This document shows, one piece after another, positions 1 through 10,896 of a DNA stretch of 64,000 nucleotides; within the stretch, counting starts at the first letter, position 1; the number at the start of each line of letters is the position of its first letter. The translations under genes were made by a program, and so were the position numbers. The stretch spans positions 32,532,956 to 32,596,955 of the forward strand of contig OY997594.1 in NCBI GenBank assembly GCA_963921825.1, in the 5' to 3' direction. This DNA comes from Erodium maritimum. Taxonomy: Eukaryota; Streptophyta; Magnoliopsida; Geraniales; Geraniaceae. The notes below the pieces were generated by a model. That model was not told the DNA's origin. It saw only the letters and a list, made by a program, of their open reading frames with translations, and did no database searches.

Positions 1-654
1 CATTTAAGGACGGACCATGGGAACAGACCAATTGTATTCCTCGAGTCAGTTGCCACGCGTGACTTATGGATTTGGCACTCGTTCTTTGGCATGGAGGGAT
101 CCAATAACGACTTGGTTGTGCTCAACCATTCCAGATTGTTCGCGGACGTTATCAATGGTGGATAACCACCGATACAATATACGGTAAACGGTAACCACTA
201 CACACTTTTGTATTATCTTGCTGATGGTATTTACCCTTCATGGCCAGTTTTTGTGAAAACAATCCTATTGGCTCAGCGACAGAAATAGAAGAACTTTGTA
301 GAAGTCCAAGGAGCTTGTAGGAAGGATGTGGAATGAGCATTTGGAGTCCTCCAATCTTGGTATCACATTATCACTCGATCGAGTCGGATGTGGATGCCCC
401 AATCCCTTGGTTTAGTCATGAATGCATGTGTTATCATGCACAATATGATAGTTGAGGCAGAACGCCATACATATGATGGCTTAACTGGACCAACAGATGA
501 GGGTGTGTCAAGCGAACCAACATTTGCACGAGGAAGATTTGTCTCGTCCCATGTCATAGTTGGAAACACCCAGATGATGTAGGATGAACGTGCTCATTAT
601 CGATTGAAGGACGACCTCGTCGAACATATTTGGAATAAATTTGGAGACACTTAA
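1..654 (+). pseudogene. PIF/Harbinger-type transposase, C-terminal remnant
   Basis: The plus strand reads as the C-terminal part of a plant Harbinger-type DDE transposase (HARBI1/ALP1-like). It begins outside the window. Visible family motifs are LWIWHSFFGMEGSNNDLVVL near the left edge, then [15 protein letters not shown], a region VEVQGACRKDVE that would carry the last catalytic acid, then NACVIMHNMIVE, and the usual tail ending in NKFGDT and a TAA at 652-654. Stop codons interrupt the frame at about 161, 286 and 333 and again near 580, so no active transposase can be made. In the family this enzyme cuts at short terminal repeats and makes TTA/TAA target duplications; a matching terminus lies downstream at 918. 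Recognition is by motif only, but the string of motifs in order makes the family call strong. Confidence 0.85.
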
Positions 655-904
655 TTGTATTTGCATGCTAGCTAGTTTCAGCTCAATGTTTTCAATTATT
701 TTCGTTCAAAATATCATTGTCATTCGGATTTTAATCAATTTAAGCTATTTTATCAAATACATTTGGAAAATGTATTTTTTTTTATTAGAACAACTAGCAC
801 GAACAGAAAACCATTGTAGGTTGCTGACTGTTGGTTGAGAATTTGCTGAAATATTAATTTTTTTAATCCACAATCATCACGACTAGGCAACACCAACATG
901 ATAT

Positions 905-921
905 CATTATGGATGCTCTAA
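905..921 (+). repeat. Right terminal inverted repeat of Harbinger element plus TAA
   Basis: The sequence TTATGGATGCTC ends at 918 and is followed by TAA (919-921). The end matches GAGCATCCACA, the terminus of the complete Harbinger-type element at 21739-26179, and TAA/TTA is the family's target duplication. It therefore marks the right end of the element that holds the transposase remnant. The left end is outside the window. Confidence 0.65.
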
Positions 922-2639
922 TCAATGGTCTAACATTATCTTTTATTTGTAATTACAATTGAGGGCCCAAATCGTTCAAAAGGACTAATTGTTGAGCTTA
1001 GAGCATCTCTAGTCCTTTACAAAGTTATTGATTGTTCGTGCTGGCTAATAGAATAAAAAAAATATTAAATCAAGTTCTCTCTCCTCCATCAGCTAATATT
1101 ATCAGCCAACAACCTCTAATAGTGTTTTTTCTACTAGTTGATAATTCTAGCTGATAGAATAAGTTAATATTAAACATAATATTTTTATTATAAAAACACA
1201 TTATACGATTAATATTACCGAAACTTAAACTAAACATATGTTATGTTGGGATATTGGTGACATTGTTGATGTAATACAAAAATGAATTAAGCTTGAATTA
1301 AAATATTATTTTCTTAGAATTGAATCGGATAATTACAATACATTATTTAAAATATGATATGTATAGGTATACAAATAGAATATAAGATTTGAGTCTGAAG
1401 TAGTAGATGAGATGATAGTGTAGGGTATTAATGTGAATTTAAAAAATTAGTGTTACTGTTTTATTTTACATTTAAATATAATATATTTTGAAGTAAAAAC
1501 ACACACATATAAGCATTTTATCAATATTTAAATGAAAAAAATATAACCATTTTTATTTGTTTTGCAGAGGTTTCGCCAGCGCACGGTGTTGTCGGTTACG
1601 TCATCGACGCTTGTCTCCGCAAGAACGCGCTGAAGGACCAAACCCAAATCCCCAAATCTAGAGTCTGGTAGGGCACTCGGGCTCTCTCATTCCTTCGTAG
1701 GGATCAGGTTGCCGATTACTTAAGCTCGTCGGAGATGCGGATCATGTTGGGGACAGAGTACTTAGGTAGATCTGGAGGAGGGGCGTATTCGGGACCGAGA
1801 GAACTCGGGAAGATCTGGCATTCGTCTTCTTCTATGGTGAGGAATGTGAGAATGCTGAGGGCACATCGTCGAGCTTAAGACCGAAAGACTTGAGCTGGAG
1901 ATGAGTGAGGGTTGAGGTCGAAGATGGGTAAGATTGGAAGCTCGTCGTCGGAGATGGGTGACTGACAGATTAGGGCCAGAGATAGGTAAGATAGGTCATG
2001 GAGGCTCGTCGCCGGAGATGAGTGACAACGGATTAGGACCGGAAAGGGTGAGCATAATGTAGAGATGGGGTAAGGGTGAGCACGGTGTGGTGAGGGGTGA
2101 GGGTTTGTGATAAGGCATATGAATAAATGCGTATAAGAATGAGTTTGATAGAGTTTGTATATAAGGGATGGTAATTTAGGTATATTTAGAAAAAAGCATG
2201 GTCATGTGTCTGGCATATGATGACTTTTTGTCCAATATTGGATGGAAATTTAACGGTAGGTACTAAAATGACACAAACGAAAGCTTAGGGTATTGAGGTG
2301 ACACGGAAAAGGTCTAGTGTACTCTAAATAGAATTTGAAAGTTTTAGTGTACTAGGGTGGAATTATCCCTTTACTTCATTCCAATTTATATTTTTATTGA
2401 AAAACTTATTGTTCAAAAAAACCTTTAAAGACAAGTCTTGATCTACATATATCTTTACTTAGTCTCTAATAAGATAACTCATTAGAATTATAACACTTGA
2501 CCTCTCGTTGATAAATGCTCGTGTATCAATCAAAGTACCATAAATAAATAAAAACTAAATGAATTACTTATTATTGTTTTACCATCGCATTGGTCATGTT
2601 TTGTTGGGTCTAAAGTGTTAGGGTTTTGCCTTTTCTAAA
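922..2639. other. AT-rich intergenic DNA, no gene recognised
   Basis: This stretch is AT-rich and holds no convincing coding region. At 998-1012 the sequence TTAGAGCATCTCTAG resembles the start of another Harbinger-like MITE, but no matching right end was found. From about 1568 to 2110 base composition becomes GC-richer, directly after a pyrimidine-rich tract ending in GCAG at 1567. A 33-codon open stretch follows (1570-1668) that I could not assign; it might be a captured exon or chance. After 2110 the DNA is AT-rich again. Confidence 0.5.
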
Positions 2640-4250
2640 AGTGTGGCGTCGGTAATTATTTGTCCGGTTGTGGTTAATATCTGAGGAAAGTACGGAAGAG
2701 ACAAGTCGCATATGGCGACACATATGGTTGCGGGGTAATAGGGATGAAAGATTGTTTTGGAGACTTCAACATAGAAGGAGGGGATGATGAGGTTTATATA
2801 CCTAAGGAGGAACTGAACCAAGGGGTACAAACTCCATTTCGGGTGGCCAGAATGGTCATGACGGAGAAGGGTGTAAATCAATCATATTCATGGAGGTTGT
2901 GAAAATAGCTTGGAATGTAAAAGGGTAGATTGTTGAATTATTAGCACCAGACTTATTCGGTTTTTATTTCCGTCGAAGAGGTCAAAATTGAAGATAATGG
3001 AAATGGAGCCTTGGTGTTTTAATAAATCTCTGGTCTTGTTCAAAGAGTTTGGACATGATGAAAATCCAAAGCAGTTGACCTTTACCAAAACTTCATTGTA
3101 GGTTCAAGCTTGAAGCCTTCCATTTAGAGCCATGACAAAGAGAGTTGGAGAACACATATGAAATAGGATCGGTCCAATGTTGATAGTGGAGTGCACGGAG
3201 GAAAGAAGGGCTCGGAGTGACGTCATGTGTATCAAAGTCAGATGGGATGTTCGAAAACCATTGGGGCATAGAGTTAAAGTTTTCTTGGGGGATAACATGG
3301 AACACACATGAGATCATCTAAGGTATAAAAGACTGCCAGATTTTTGTTTTTTGTGCGGGAAACTGAGTTAAATAGAAAAATATTACGAACACGAAGGGGT
3401 TGATTAGGTGGTAGGAGTGTTTTCGTATGGCCCATTCTTGAGAGATGAAATCAAAAGAAGGAATGGTTCTTTTCTGTCTACGATCGCAGATAGGTTGGAC
3501 TCAAGTTCTATGGGTGGTAGTGGTATGGAGGGGAGGAATAAGTGAAGAGAAGGCTCGACGGATAATGAGATAGGGGAATTGAGGAAGAAGGACAGCCTGG
3601 AAGTGGTCCTAAGGTTGGGAGACAATGAGAGGATGAGAGTACAATCCAAGAATGAAGAGATAGAGATGAGGATGGGAGTTCTAATGCTAGTCGGATCCCA
3701 TCTGGGGATTTGCATCATGAAGGTGTGAGTCGTAGTGGATTTCAACCAACTATCGTTGGAAGTCACTCACCGACGTGACGAAGGGAGTATTTTAGAGGTA
3801 GTAATGGCTAGAGGTTCAAGAGGACTGTACAGACTGGGCGAGGTTCAGTGGCAGAATAAGACTAGGATGTGGTATGAGGAAAGAGGAAGGGAGGGTTCAA
3901 GGATCATATTGTGGAGTTAGGGACGATAGTCCCTGATACACAAGTGGATTCGTCGACGGTATTGATGAGGGTTGCAATGAAACCCCGTTATGATCAATAG
4001 TTCTACTGGCATGGAACAGTCGAGGGCTTGGGAACCCTTGGACTCAACAGTTTCTCATTGACCTCGTAGCTAAAAAGAAGCAAAATATAATCTCCTTGTC
4101 GGAGACGAAAGTTATAAAAGATGTCATTGACAGGTTGAAGTTTATCATAAGGATGGAGGAGGAATTTACTATGATGAGTAATGGAGGAGGAGGTGATTTA
4201 GCATTGTTCTAGAGGCAATTACAACAATCGAGTTATGTCATCTTTTATCG
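2640..4250 (+). pseudogene. Degenerate L1-type LINE: ORF1 and start of ORF2
   Basis: The plus strand carries a decayed plant L1. Reading across frames, about 2860-3330 gives a DUF4283-type ORF1 region with PWCFNKSLVLFKEF, then MTKRVGEH and IKVRWDVRKPLGHRVKVF. This is followed at about 3330-3370 by a zinc-knuckle-like segment RLPDFCFLCGKL. A charged linker full of stops follows. At about 4000-4120 the frame LAWNSRGLGNPWTQQFLIDL and then SLSETK marks the beginning of the endonuclease domain of ORF2. Nothing convincing of the reverse transcriptase follows, so the copy is truncated at the 3' side, probably before the Ty3 LTR at 4719. Many stops and frame changes show it is old. It belongs to a different LINE subfamily from those at 29847-64000, which use another kind of ORF1. 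Confidence 0.7.
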
Positions 4251-4718
4251 GTCGCCTCTCATACATTTCCCTAAAAATTCGAATCACAACTTTATAAAAC
4301 ATTTGCATACATTCTAGGATGGTGGAGGAACCCATCAATATTATTTTGTCTAACGAATCTACGAAGCAATGGCATTCCAACATCCGGGATGCATTTGTAC
4401 ATTTGTGGTATGGAGAAAGCCATATTGACCAGCCACATCCTTCTTTTGAACAAAGTGATTTTCATGGGAGACAACGACTTTCTTACACAAAGGAAAAGGT
4501 TCCGGTTCCTATAAAGTAATTGCGCATCAAACGCTCATTCGCATTGTCATGACCTCTAACCAACCACATTTTCTTTCGGGCCATTCCACAGCTTTGTCAA
4601 TTACCCTGTCTAAGAAGCCCTCTATTTTGAAAATAAACTTGTCGGTTGTACGTTTCATAGCTTCTCGATCATTACAAGTTCTCTCTCCGTGATCGCTTCA
4701 AAATCTTCCGACGTCATC
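4251..4718. other. Spacer between LINE remnant and Ty3 LTR, nothing recognised
   Basis: Short open frames exist on both strands (about 4292-4519), but none shows a motif I recognise. The region may be leftover LINE sequence. The Ty3 LTR begins at 4719 with TGTAAAACCC; the five bases before it are TCATC. Confidence 0.4.
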
Positions 4719-7604
4719 TGTAAAACCCACTTTGTTTTAAAAGAGTATTTCTTCGCAATGTGAGATGTTGGGGTAGGAGTTTGCAACAAGTGTTTTGTTG
4801 AAAAGAAAATTCAAAAAAAAAGGGAATTGGGGGTTCTGGACTGAAGTAGAGATTGGGCCATGATGGGCCCAATCAGAGCAAGCCCAGTTCACAGACTCAG
4901 GCTCGGCCCACTTCGCGTTTACCGAACCAAACCCACGCTAACCCTACTCGGTTCCTTCTTCTTCGCGTTTTGGAACGCAACCCGAGGCACGCCAGGGCCA
5001 CTCCTTTTCCTCCTCTCGTCCCTCTCAGATCCACTTTGTGCTCCTTCTCTTCCTCACCCATCTCCTTCTCTCTCGCACCCGTGAGCTCGTCGTGTCCTTA
5101 TCGTACGAGTTCAGAGCGAACCACGCCAGTGACGAGCACGGGACGCCATTGCCAGAGAACCTCGATGTGGGTTCGTCTTCTCCGAGCTTAAATCGAGCGC
5201 ACCGGCGTCAGGAAGCGAACGGTTCGATCTCCCTCACCTTCACCCTTCTTCCACAACCTCGCCTCGCTCGAACCGTGTCACCCCGGGCTCGATTCAAGCG
5301 ATTCTGGCCGGAACCATCGACGGCGAGCTCTGCCCTCGTCAGATCTGTGACGGGAGCGGAGTTGCGTCGTGTTCCAGCCAGCACCGCCGCAGCCACGACC
5401 TCGCCAAGCTCCGACGCCCTTCGCCGCCCTTTCTTTCCCCCTCTTTGAGCGTAGCTGACGCCATTTACGGCGGCCAGAGAAGTCGAGCCTCGCCGGAGCT
5501 GGATTAAGCTCAGACGCGAGACTGGACGGGCCTTGGGCCTTGTGGTTAGGCCTTGGGCCTCGTGGACGGGCTTGGATCGGCAGATCTTGGGCCATGCCCG
5601 GGTCTAAGGACCGGGTCCGATCAGGTCTAGAGCCAGGTCCGAGTCGGATCTGGGTCTAACCGGGTCAGGTTTCTGGACCGGGTCGGATTCGGGTCTTGTT
5701 CGCGGATCCGAGTCGGATCCGGGTCAGGCAGAATTTAATAATTAATTAATTTAATTATTTGACTTAAAAACTGTTTATTTAAAGGACATTTTGGACATTC
5801 CGAGGACTTTAGACATACCGGGACTGATTGGACTTTCTTCTCTGTTAAAACCCAAACTGATTGGACTAATTCGTGGATTTCTCCCTAGAAGACCGAAGTT
5901 AGGCCAGGACGTCAGCAGCTAGGAGACCCAGCTGTTGTATCGTCTTGAGGTAGGGAAAGTAGCGGATATCGCTTTAATTACGGAAAGTTACTAGTGTGCA
6001 TGATTAGGGTTTAATAATAACCGGAAAGGTCCTAGTTGGCATATAGGAACGACTGCTTTATCTAATTGATTAATCGAGCGAGTCTAGTAACATGTAGGAC
6101 GAGATTCACTAGTTTACTTGCTTTATCCGCTTTCAATACTTGGGAAATTGTCGTGCTGGTAGATGGGCCATGTCGAGCCCTAGGTTTGCGTGTTGTGTGC
6201 TATACCCGCTGTGTGAGAGTCTAAATAAGATTATACTCGGTGTTGCATGATGTGACTGTGTGTGGGCAAGTGTGCCATGTTTGATGACGTGAACCCTTGG
6301 TTGTGATATGACCGGGTGAGTGATAGATCGGCTGTGTGGTATGTTGAGATGGTCTGGTTGGTATACCGAGGTCGACTTTGGCTTTGTGCTGCGTGTGTTA
6401 TCCTTGTTGTGTGTCCCAAGAGAAGGCGTAACCGTATGATGTATCGATGCCAAGGATGGCGTGATTTCTACCCGAGTCTCTGTGACGGGAAGTCGTACGA
6501 CCGAAGTGTGTGCCGGTCCAGTACGTATGTTGGGTAAGGCCCGTGTTTGTGTGCGCGGACGACATCGGACTGAGGGATTTCCGGTCGAGGATGTTACCCC
6601 CAGTCTCAGTCAGGGGAAGATATCGGGACTGATGCTGTGTGGTCCAGTACGATATAAGTGGCTCAGTGCATTCAATGATGTTAAAACCGTTGTACAATAT
6701 TTGTGTGTATCTCGTTGTGTGCTTTTTTCTTGCTGGTTGGCTCTGTGCATTCTTTCTAAGTATGTTATGACTTTGTGAAAGTGGTCGGTAACCGGGTGTC
6801 GAGACCGAGGCTTCATGTTCCGGTGCGACATAAGTGGACGGGTTGTGATAGCCGGAGACGTTGGAAATGGTTATACTATGTTTAGGGTGGGTTTGTTGTG
6901 TGTGTTGTGCGCGTTGTTGGGCTTTGTGTGTTGTCTGATGTGTGTGTCGTGCGTACTGTCTGGCTTTGTGCATTGGGTTAAGTGTGACTATGGTCTTGTG
7001 AGAGTGTGGTGACTCGAGGTGCTGTTATACCTGCTTCCTGTGTTGCCGTGCTAGTTCGCACGTGTGGTCGGTTGTGAGATAGCTGTGGGCTTTGTTCATT
7101 GCGAATTGTTAGGTAATGAGTGTCAAGAGCTAGTTGTGGAATTGGTATGGGTTCAATTCATCGTGAGTTGTCTTACTGGTGGTGCCGGAGTGAAGGCCAA
7201 GTGTTGTCTTGGAGTAATTGTTTGATTTGACTTTTTACCGTTATGCTTACTAGAATGACATAATTGGACGGTTACCCGTGGTGAAGAACTGAGGTTCAGA
7301 TCCTTAACTACTTTTTCTACTGAGCGTAAGCTCACCCCCTTACTTTGTTGTGTTTCAGGTGTTTAGCGGGACTTGTACTAGCAGGATTCTCGGAGCTAGG
7401 TAGCTGACGGGGATTCGGGCTAGTGTCTAGAGACGTATAGTCTTATTACTGTTTTGACTTGTTTTTATTATCGAGCTGTTGACTCGTTGAATCTTTGGAA
7501 CTTTAAATTGCTTTTGAGACTCGTTTATTTATCCTATTACTTTATTATTATTTTATCTTAAGTCGCGCCTCGAATTCGGTCAAAACCGGATTTGGGGCGT
7601 GACA
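4719..7604 (+). repeat. 5' LTR of the Ty3 element (2886 bp)
   Basis: The LTR starts TGTAAAACCCACTTTG and ends TTGGGGCGTGACA. The end is followed by a three-base spacer and a primer-binding site. The first 176 bp recur at 18860 after a polypurine tract, which fixes the start. The middle is rich in GTGTGTTGTG-like sequence. Near its 3' part at 7321-7358 it holds GAGCGTAAGCTCACCCCC, then a pyrimidine-rich run and TTTCAGG, a block shared with the LTRs at 22905, 37631 and 59244. Promoter and polyadenylation signals must lie in the LTR but I cannot place them. Confidence 0.88.
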
Positions 7605-7607
7605 ATT

Positions 7608-7629
7608 TGGTATCAGAGCCTGGTTTCAT
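7608..7629 (+). other. Primer-binding site for initiator tRNA-Met (Ty3 element)
   Basis: TGGTATCAGAGCC three bases after the LTR is complementary to the 3' end of plant initiator tRNA-Met. Complementarity continues past the usual 12-13 bases into GGTTTC with one mismatch. This site primes minus-strand DNA synthesis. Confidence 0.9.
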
Positions 7630-8494
7630 TTTGAAATGATTTTTTTCAAAACCTCGGACCGTACGTCAATTAGGTGGGTAGAGTTGGGTTGTTAGGTTGT
7701 TGTGTGTCGGTTACGCAAGTCGGAGATGCCCTATGCGTAGAGCCGAGACGGAAAGAGTCTCGGGTTGGTAAAGTGTCCGGCCCGAGTGACGTAGACTTTT
7801 GTTGAACCTGTGTGGTTGTTGTCATGTTTTGACGTAACTGTTATTCCAAGCTTGGACTTGACCGGGCGGTACAAGTGAAATTACCGAGACCCGAGGTGTG
7901 AAAGTTGGAATGAATTGTTGTGTGTTATATTTGTGTTTGAGTGTTGTGTGCAAAGGTAATTGGTTGTCCCGCATAAGCGGATGATTGACTTAATTTACAA
8001 ACGGGTTATGCCCGATTTTCTGCAGAAACTGAAGTGTATGTACCATCACGATTCAGCTATAGGGGCCACTATAGCAGTACGTGAATGGGGGATACCAAGT
8101 GGTTACAACGTAATTCGGGGACACCTGAACCGGGTAGTAACAACGCGGTGTCAACATGAATGTTATGTTAGAAAGAGGGCTGCTAAGAAATTGAAAGTGA
8201 AATACGAGAGTGCTTTGTGGTTTTTCCTGGGTGAAACTGTAGCCTATGTGACTTAGGTGTGAAAGTATTGCTAAGTGAAACTGGATGTAACCCTGTTGTG
8301 TGTTTATGTTATCTGTGTGAAGCACTAGTGTGCTGGCTTCTTTGTTGTGTGCTATTGTGTGACTATACTATATTGAGTATATTATTACTATAAGTAGTAC
8401 TGAGTGGGTTATGTACGAAGTTAGTTATTATAAGCGCGCTTCCCTTTCGAGTTAAGAAACTGAAATCTATGTGTTGGTCGTGTAGAGGATCTAC

Positions 8495-9913
8495 ATGATG
8501 GCACCGAGTTATGTTTCTCGAGGCACGAGGAGACGGCCCGCTGGAGGCCGAGGATGGAAGCCTACTGATGAGTCTGCTGGGGCGACTAGTGCCAAGGGTG
8601 CGCCCGCTGAGGGGCAAGAGAAGGCTGAGACAGCCCAGGCGGCAGCTTTGGAGGAGCTGACCCGCACTGTTCAGGGACTAGCAGCTGACATTGCCCGTAA
8701 AGAGGCCACAGCTCATGCACCAGGGACTGTACCTGCTGCGACTGCAGCGACATCTGAGGAGCCTACGCAGGTTGATAGCTACACTGCGTAGGAATTTGCG
8801 AGATTTCCGTAGGATGGGCACGCCGGTGTTCTCCGAGGAGACAGACCCCGAGGCAGCTGAGCGATGGCTGGAGCGGATCACCCGCAACCTTGACACATCT
8901 GGGTGATGAGAGGTAGACTCCGAGTCTCATTCACGGCCTTCCATCTGGAGGGTGAGGCCTACCACTTGTGGCGTCGGGAGCAGACGCGAGTGGGGGACGA
9001 CTTTGTGCTGTTCGGACAGCATTTCCTCGAGTAGTACTTTCCATAGGCTGTTCTGGATGACAGACGTCATCAATTCCTGGAGCTGCGACAAGAGGGTCTG
9101 TTGGTGTCTGAGTACGAGGCGAGGTTCACCTTCTTGTCTCGCTTCGCTCTGGAGATGGTGTAGACGGAGGCCCTCAAGTGCCGACGTTTCGAGGGAGGAC
9201 TCCGTCCTGCGATCGCGGATAGGGTCGCTGTGTTGAGGACCCAGGTGTTTTCTGATCTGATGGAGCAGGCCTTGACAGTGGAGCGACGCTTTTGAGAGTC
9301 AGCTAGAGCTCGAGAGGTCAGGCCTAGGCCGAGCAACGCGCTGAGGCCATCTGAGTCTCGGGATCCAGGGAGGCAGAGGGCCTCAGGATCATTTCAGCCT
9401 TAGACCCAGCTGAGTGGACCACGATTGGTCGGGTCAGTGGCTTCTGTTGGGCCTTCTGTGTCAGGGCGCACTTGCTATCGTTGTGGGCAGCTAGGCCACA
9501 TGGCTCGGGACTGTCTGATGGGTGGCGGACCAGTAGACCGTCAGATGGGTAGACCTGAGAAGAGGTCGAGTGCCGGACCACCACTGTGTCATCGATGTGA
9601 CATGTCAGGACACTTTGCCTCTAGGTGCCCAGATCATTTTTTGGTGGCGTCAGCTCCGCTTCCACAGCAATCGCAGACTGGACATTCGCCACAGTTCCAG
9701 CAGCGTCGGGCTCAGACGCAGAGAGCGCGGAGGCAGGCAGCGAGCGCACCAACGCCGAGACATCGAGTTGCGCAGCAGGGGCCACTTCCACCACCTCCGG
9801 GAGGCGGACCCCCGGGACAGCAGGGTCGGGTGTATGCGGTCGTCAATTCACGGGCAGAGAGGCAGGATAACGATCATGAGATCGATCGCGATCTCGAGCG
9901 CGCTCTGGATTAG
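8495..9913 (+). pseudogene. gag: gag of the Ty3 element, frameshifted, with two CCHC zinc knuckles
   Basis: Gag packages the element RNA into virus-like particles. The start is chosen at the ATG at 8495, which opens a 98-codon frame of basic and Ala/Glu-rich sequence; this stops at 8789-8791. The conserved retrotransposon-gag domain continues in another frame from about 8790 with LRDFRRMGTPVF and ERWLERIT, then across further stops and frame changes: FHLEGEAYHLW, LEYEARFTFLSR-like and RFEGGLRPAIADRVAVL segments at about 8935-9240. From 9425 the frame is open again and encodes two classical knuckles, CYRCGQLGHMARDC (9473-9514) and CHRCDMSGHFASRC (9587-9628), then a Gln/Arg/Pro-rich tail. No protease or pol follows. 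The stops show this copy no longer makes full-length Gag, unless some are sequence errors. The leader before it (7630-8494) contains an unassigned 98-codon frame at 7960-8256. Confidence 0.82.
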
Positions 9914-10896
9914 AGGACATCGTGGAGTTTGAGATTAACGAGAGTCCGGGTTTTTCTTCTGTTTTGACTTTAGAGGCGTGCTTTCTGTTTTAAGACTTGT
10001 ATCCGACTCGTTGTGGTTTTATTACTACTTTTTATTGGAACCGCTTTTGAACGTTTACATGGTTTAAGTCGATATTATGTTAATTCTTTGTTTGCACCCG
10101 AGTTCGGCCAAGTATGAATGTCGGGACGGAAGTTTGAACGGTGTACCTTGGCACGCTAACTGGGGGTGCGACGGAGGGCCGTAGAAATATCAGTACGCAG
10201 CTAGAGCGGCCAAAGGAAATGGCCGAGTGGCGATGAGATCAGAGTGGCGCAGCGGAAGCGTGGTGCGCCGTAAGCCACATGTATCGCATTCTTCGGTTTC
10301 TTTACACTTGATGAGACGTGGGAGTCTAAGAGTAGAACCTTGACGCGGTCCTGGCGCCTTGACACCCCGACTAAGTACATTGTGGGTTGACGAGTGCGTG
10401 CAGGGTATGGTAGAAGTGGGGGTACCTCACGAGGTACCGGGGAACAAATCGCCGATGTAGGACTACCACAGCGCTTCCAGGCCAGTAACATTATGCCACC
10501 GTACGAAGCGTTGGATGGTAGGTAGGGTCAATTGCCGCATGGCACACTTGAGGATTTACAGTTGGTAATTGTGGTGTCGTCAGTTTTGTGATGACTTGGG
10601 GGGACAACTTGTAAATTGATTGAGATTACTTATTGCTTCCTTGTGGTACCATGTGTGGTTGGTCGTGGCGTAACCACGTTGGAGTTCGGTGTCGATTGTC
10701 CGAGTAACGGGACGTGGGCTTCTTTTGTTTGGTTGTGTACGCGATACTCGTTTAAGTGAAGTGAATAGTTGGGGAGAAGTGTCTGTGTGTGGGATCCGTT
10801 TTAAGTGCGTTATGAGAAGGGTTCTGGTATGATACCTATACCGACGGACGGTCCCGGTATAGGGTGTCTCGACCAAGCGGTGGGTGTAGGTGCAAT
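9914..10896 (+). other. Non-coding internal region of the Ty3 element downstream of gag
   Basis: This is where pol would be expected in an autonomous element. I see no aspartic protease, reverse transcriptase or integrase motif in any frame. It contains a tRNA-derived segment (10238-10282). At 10828-10880 it contains a stretch like GGTATGATACCTATACCGACGG, which resembles repeats inside the related LTR fragment at about 24680-24840. The copia insertion begins at 10897. Confidence 0.6.
10238..10282 (+). other. 5' half of initiator tRNA-Met embedded in the Ty3 internal region (not a functional gene)
   Basis: From ATCAGAGTGGCGCAGCGG onward, the first 28 bases equal the 5' half of plant initiator tRNA-Met as I know it: acceptor strand, D arm and start of the anticodon stem, including the A-box-like TGGCGCAGCGG. 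The following ~17 bases match the anticodon arm imperfectly, with the CAT anticodon lost. The T arm, B box and 3' acceptor strand are absent, so it cannot be a working tRNA gene. The host element itself is primed by the 3' end of this same tRNA, which suggests capture during reverse transcription. That origin is an inference. Confidence 0.75.

Noticed and set aside
1568-1671. Exon-like stretch after TTTTGCAG with 33 open codons
   Set aside because: The acceptor-like sequence and open frame are suggestive, but no matching donor, neighbouring exon or recognisable protein family could be found.
4292-4519. Overlapping frames on both strands before the Ty3 LTR
   Set aside because: No domain recognised on either strand; likely leftover repeat sequence.
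4714-4718. TCATC next to the Ty3 LTR, same five bases as around the solo LTR at 37631
   Set aside because: The orientation relative to the LTR differs and the right side of the Ty3 element is lost, so a shared target preference cannot be inferred from one match.
7960-8256. 98-codon frame in the Ty3 leader
   Set aside because: No recognised domain and not in the expected gag position; could be a leader ORF but there is no evidence for it.
10238-10282. Functional tRNA gene
   Set aside because: Only the 5' half is present, the anticodon is altered, and T arm, B box and 3' strand are missing.
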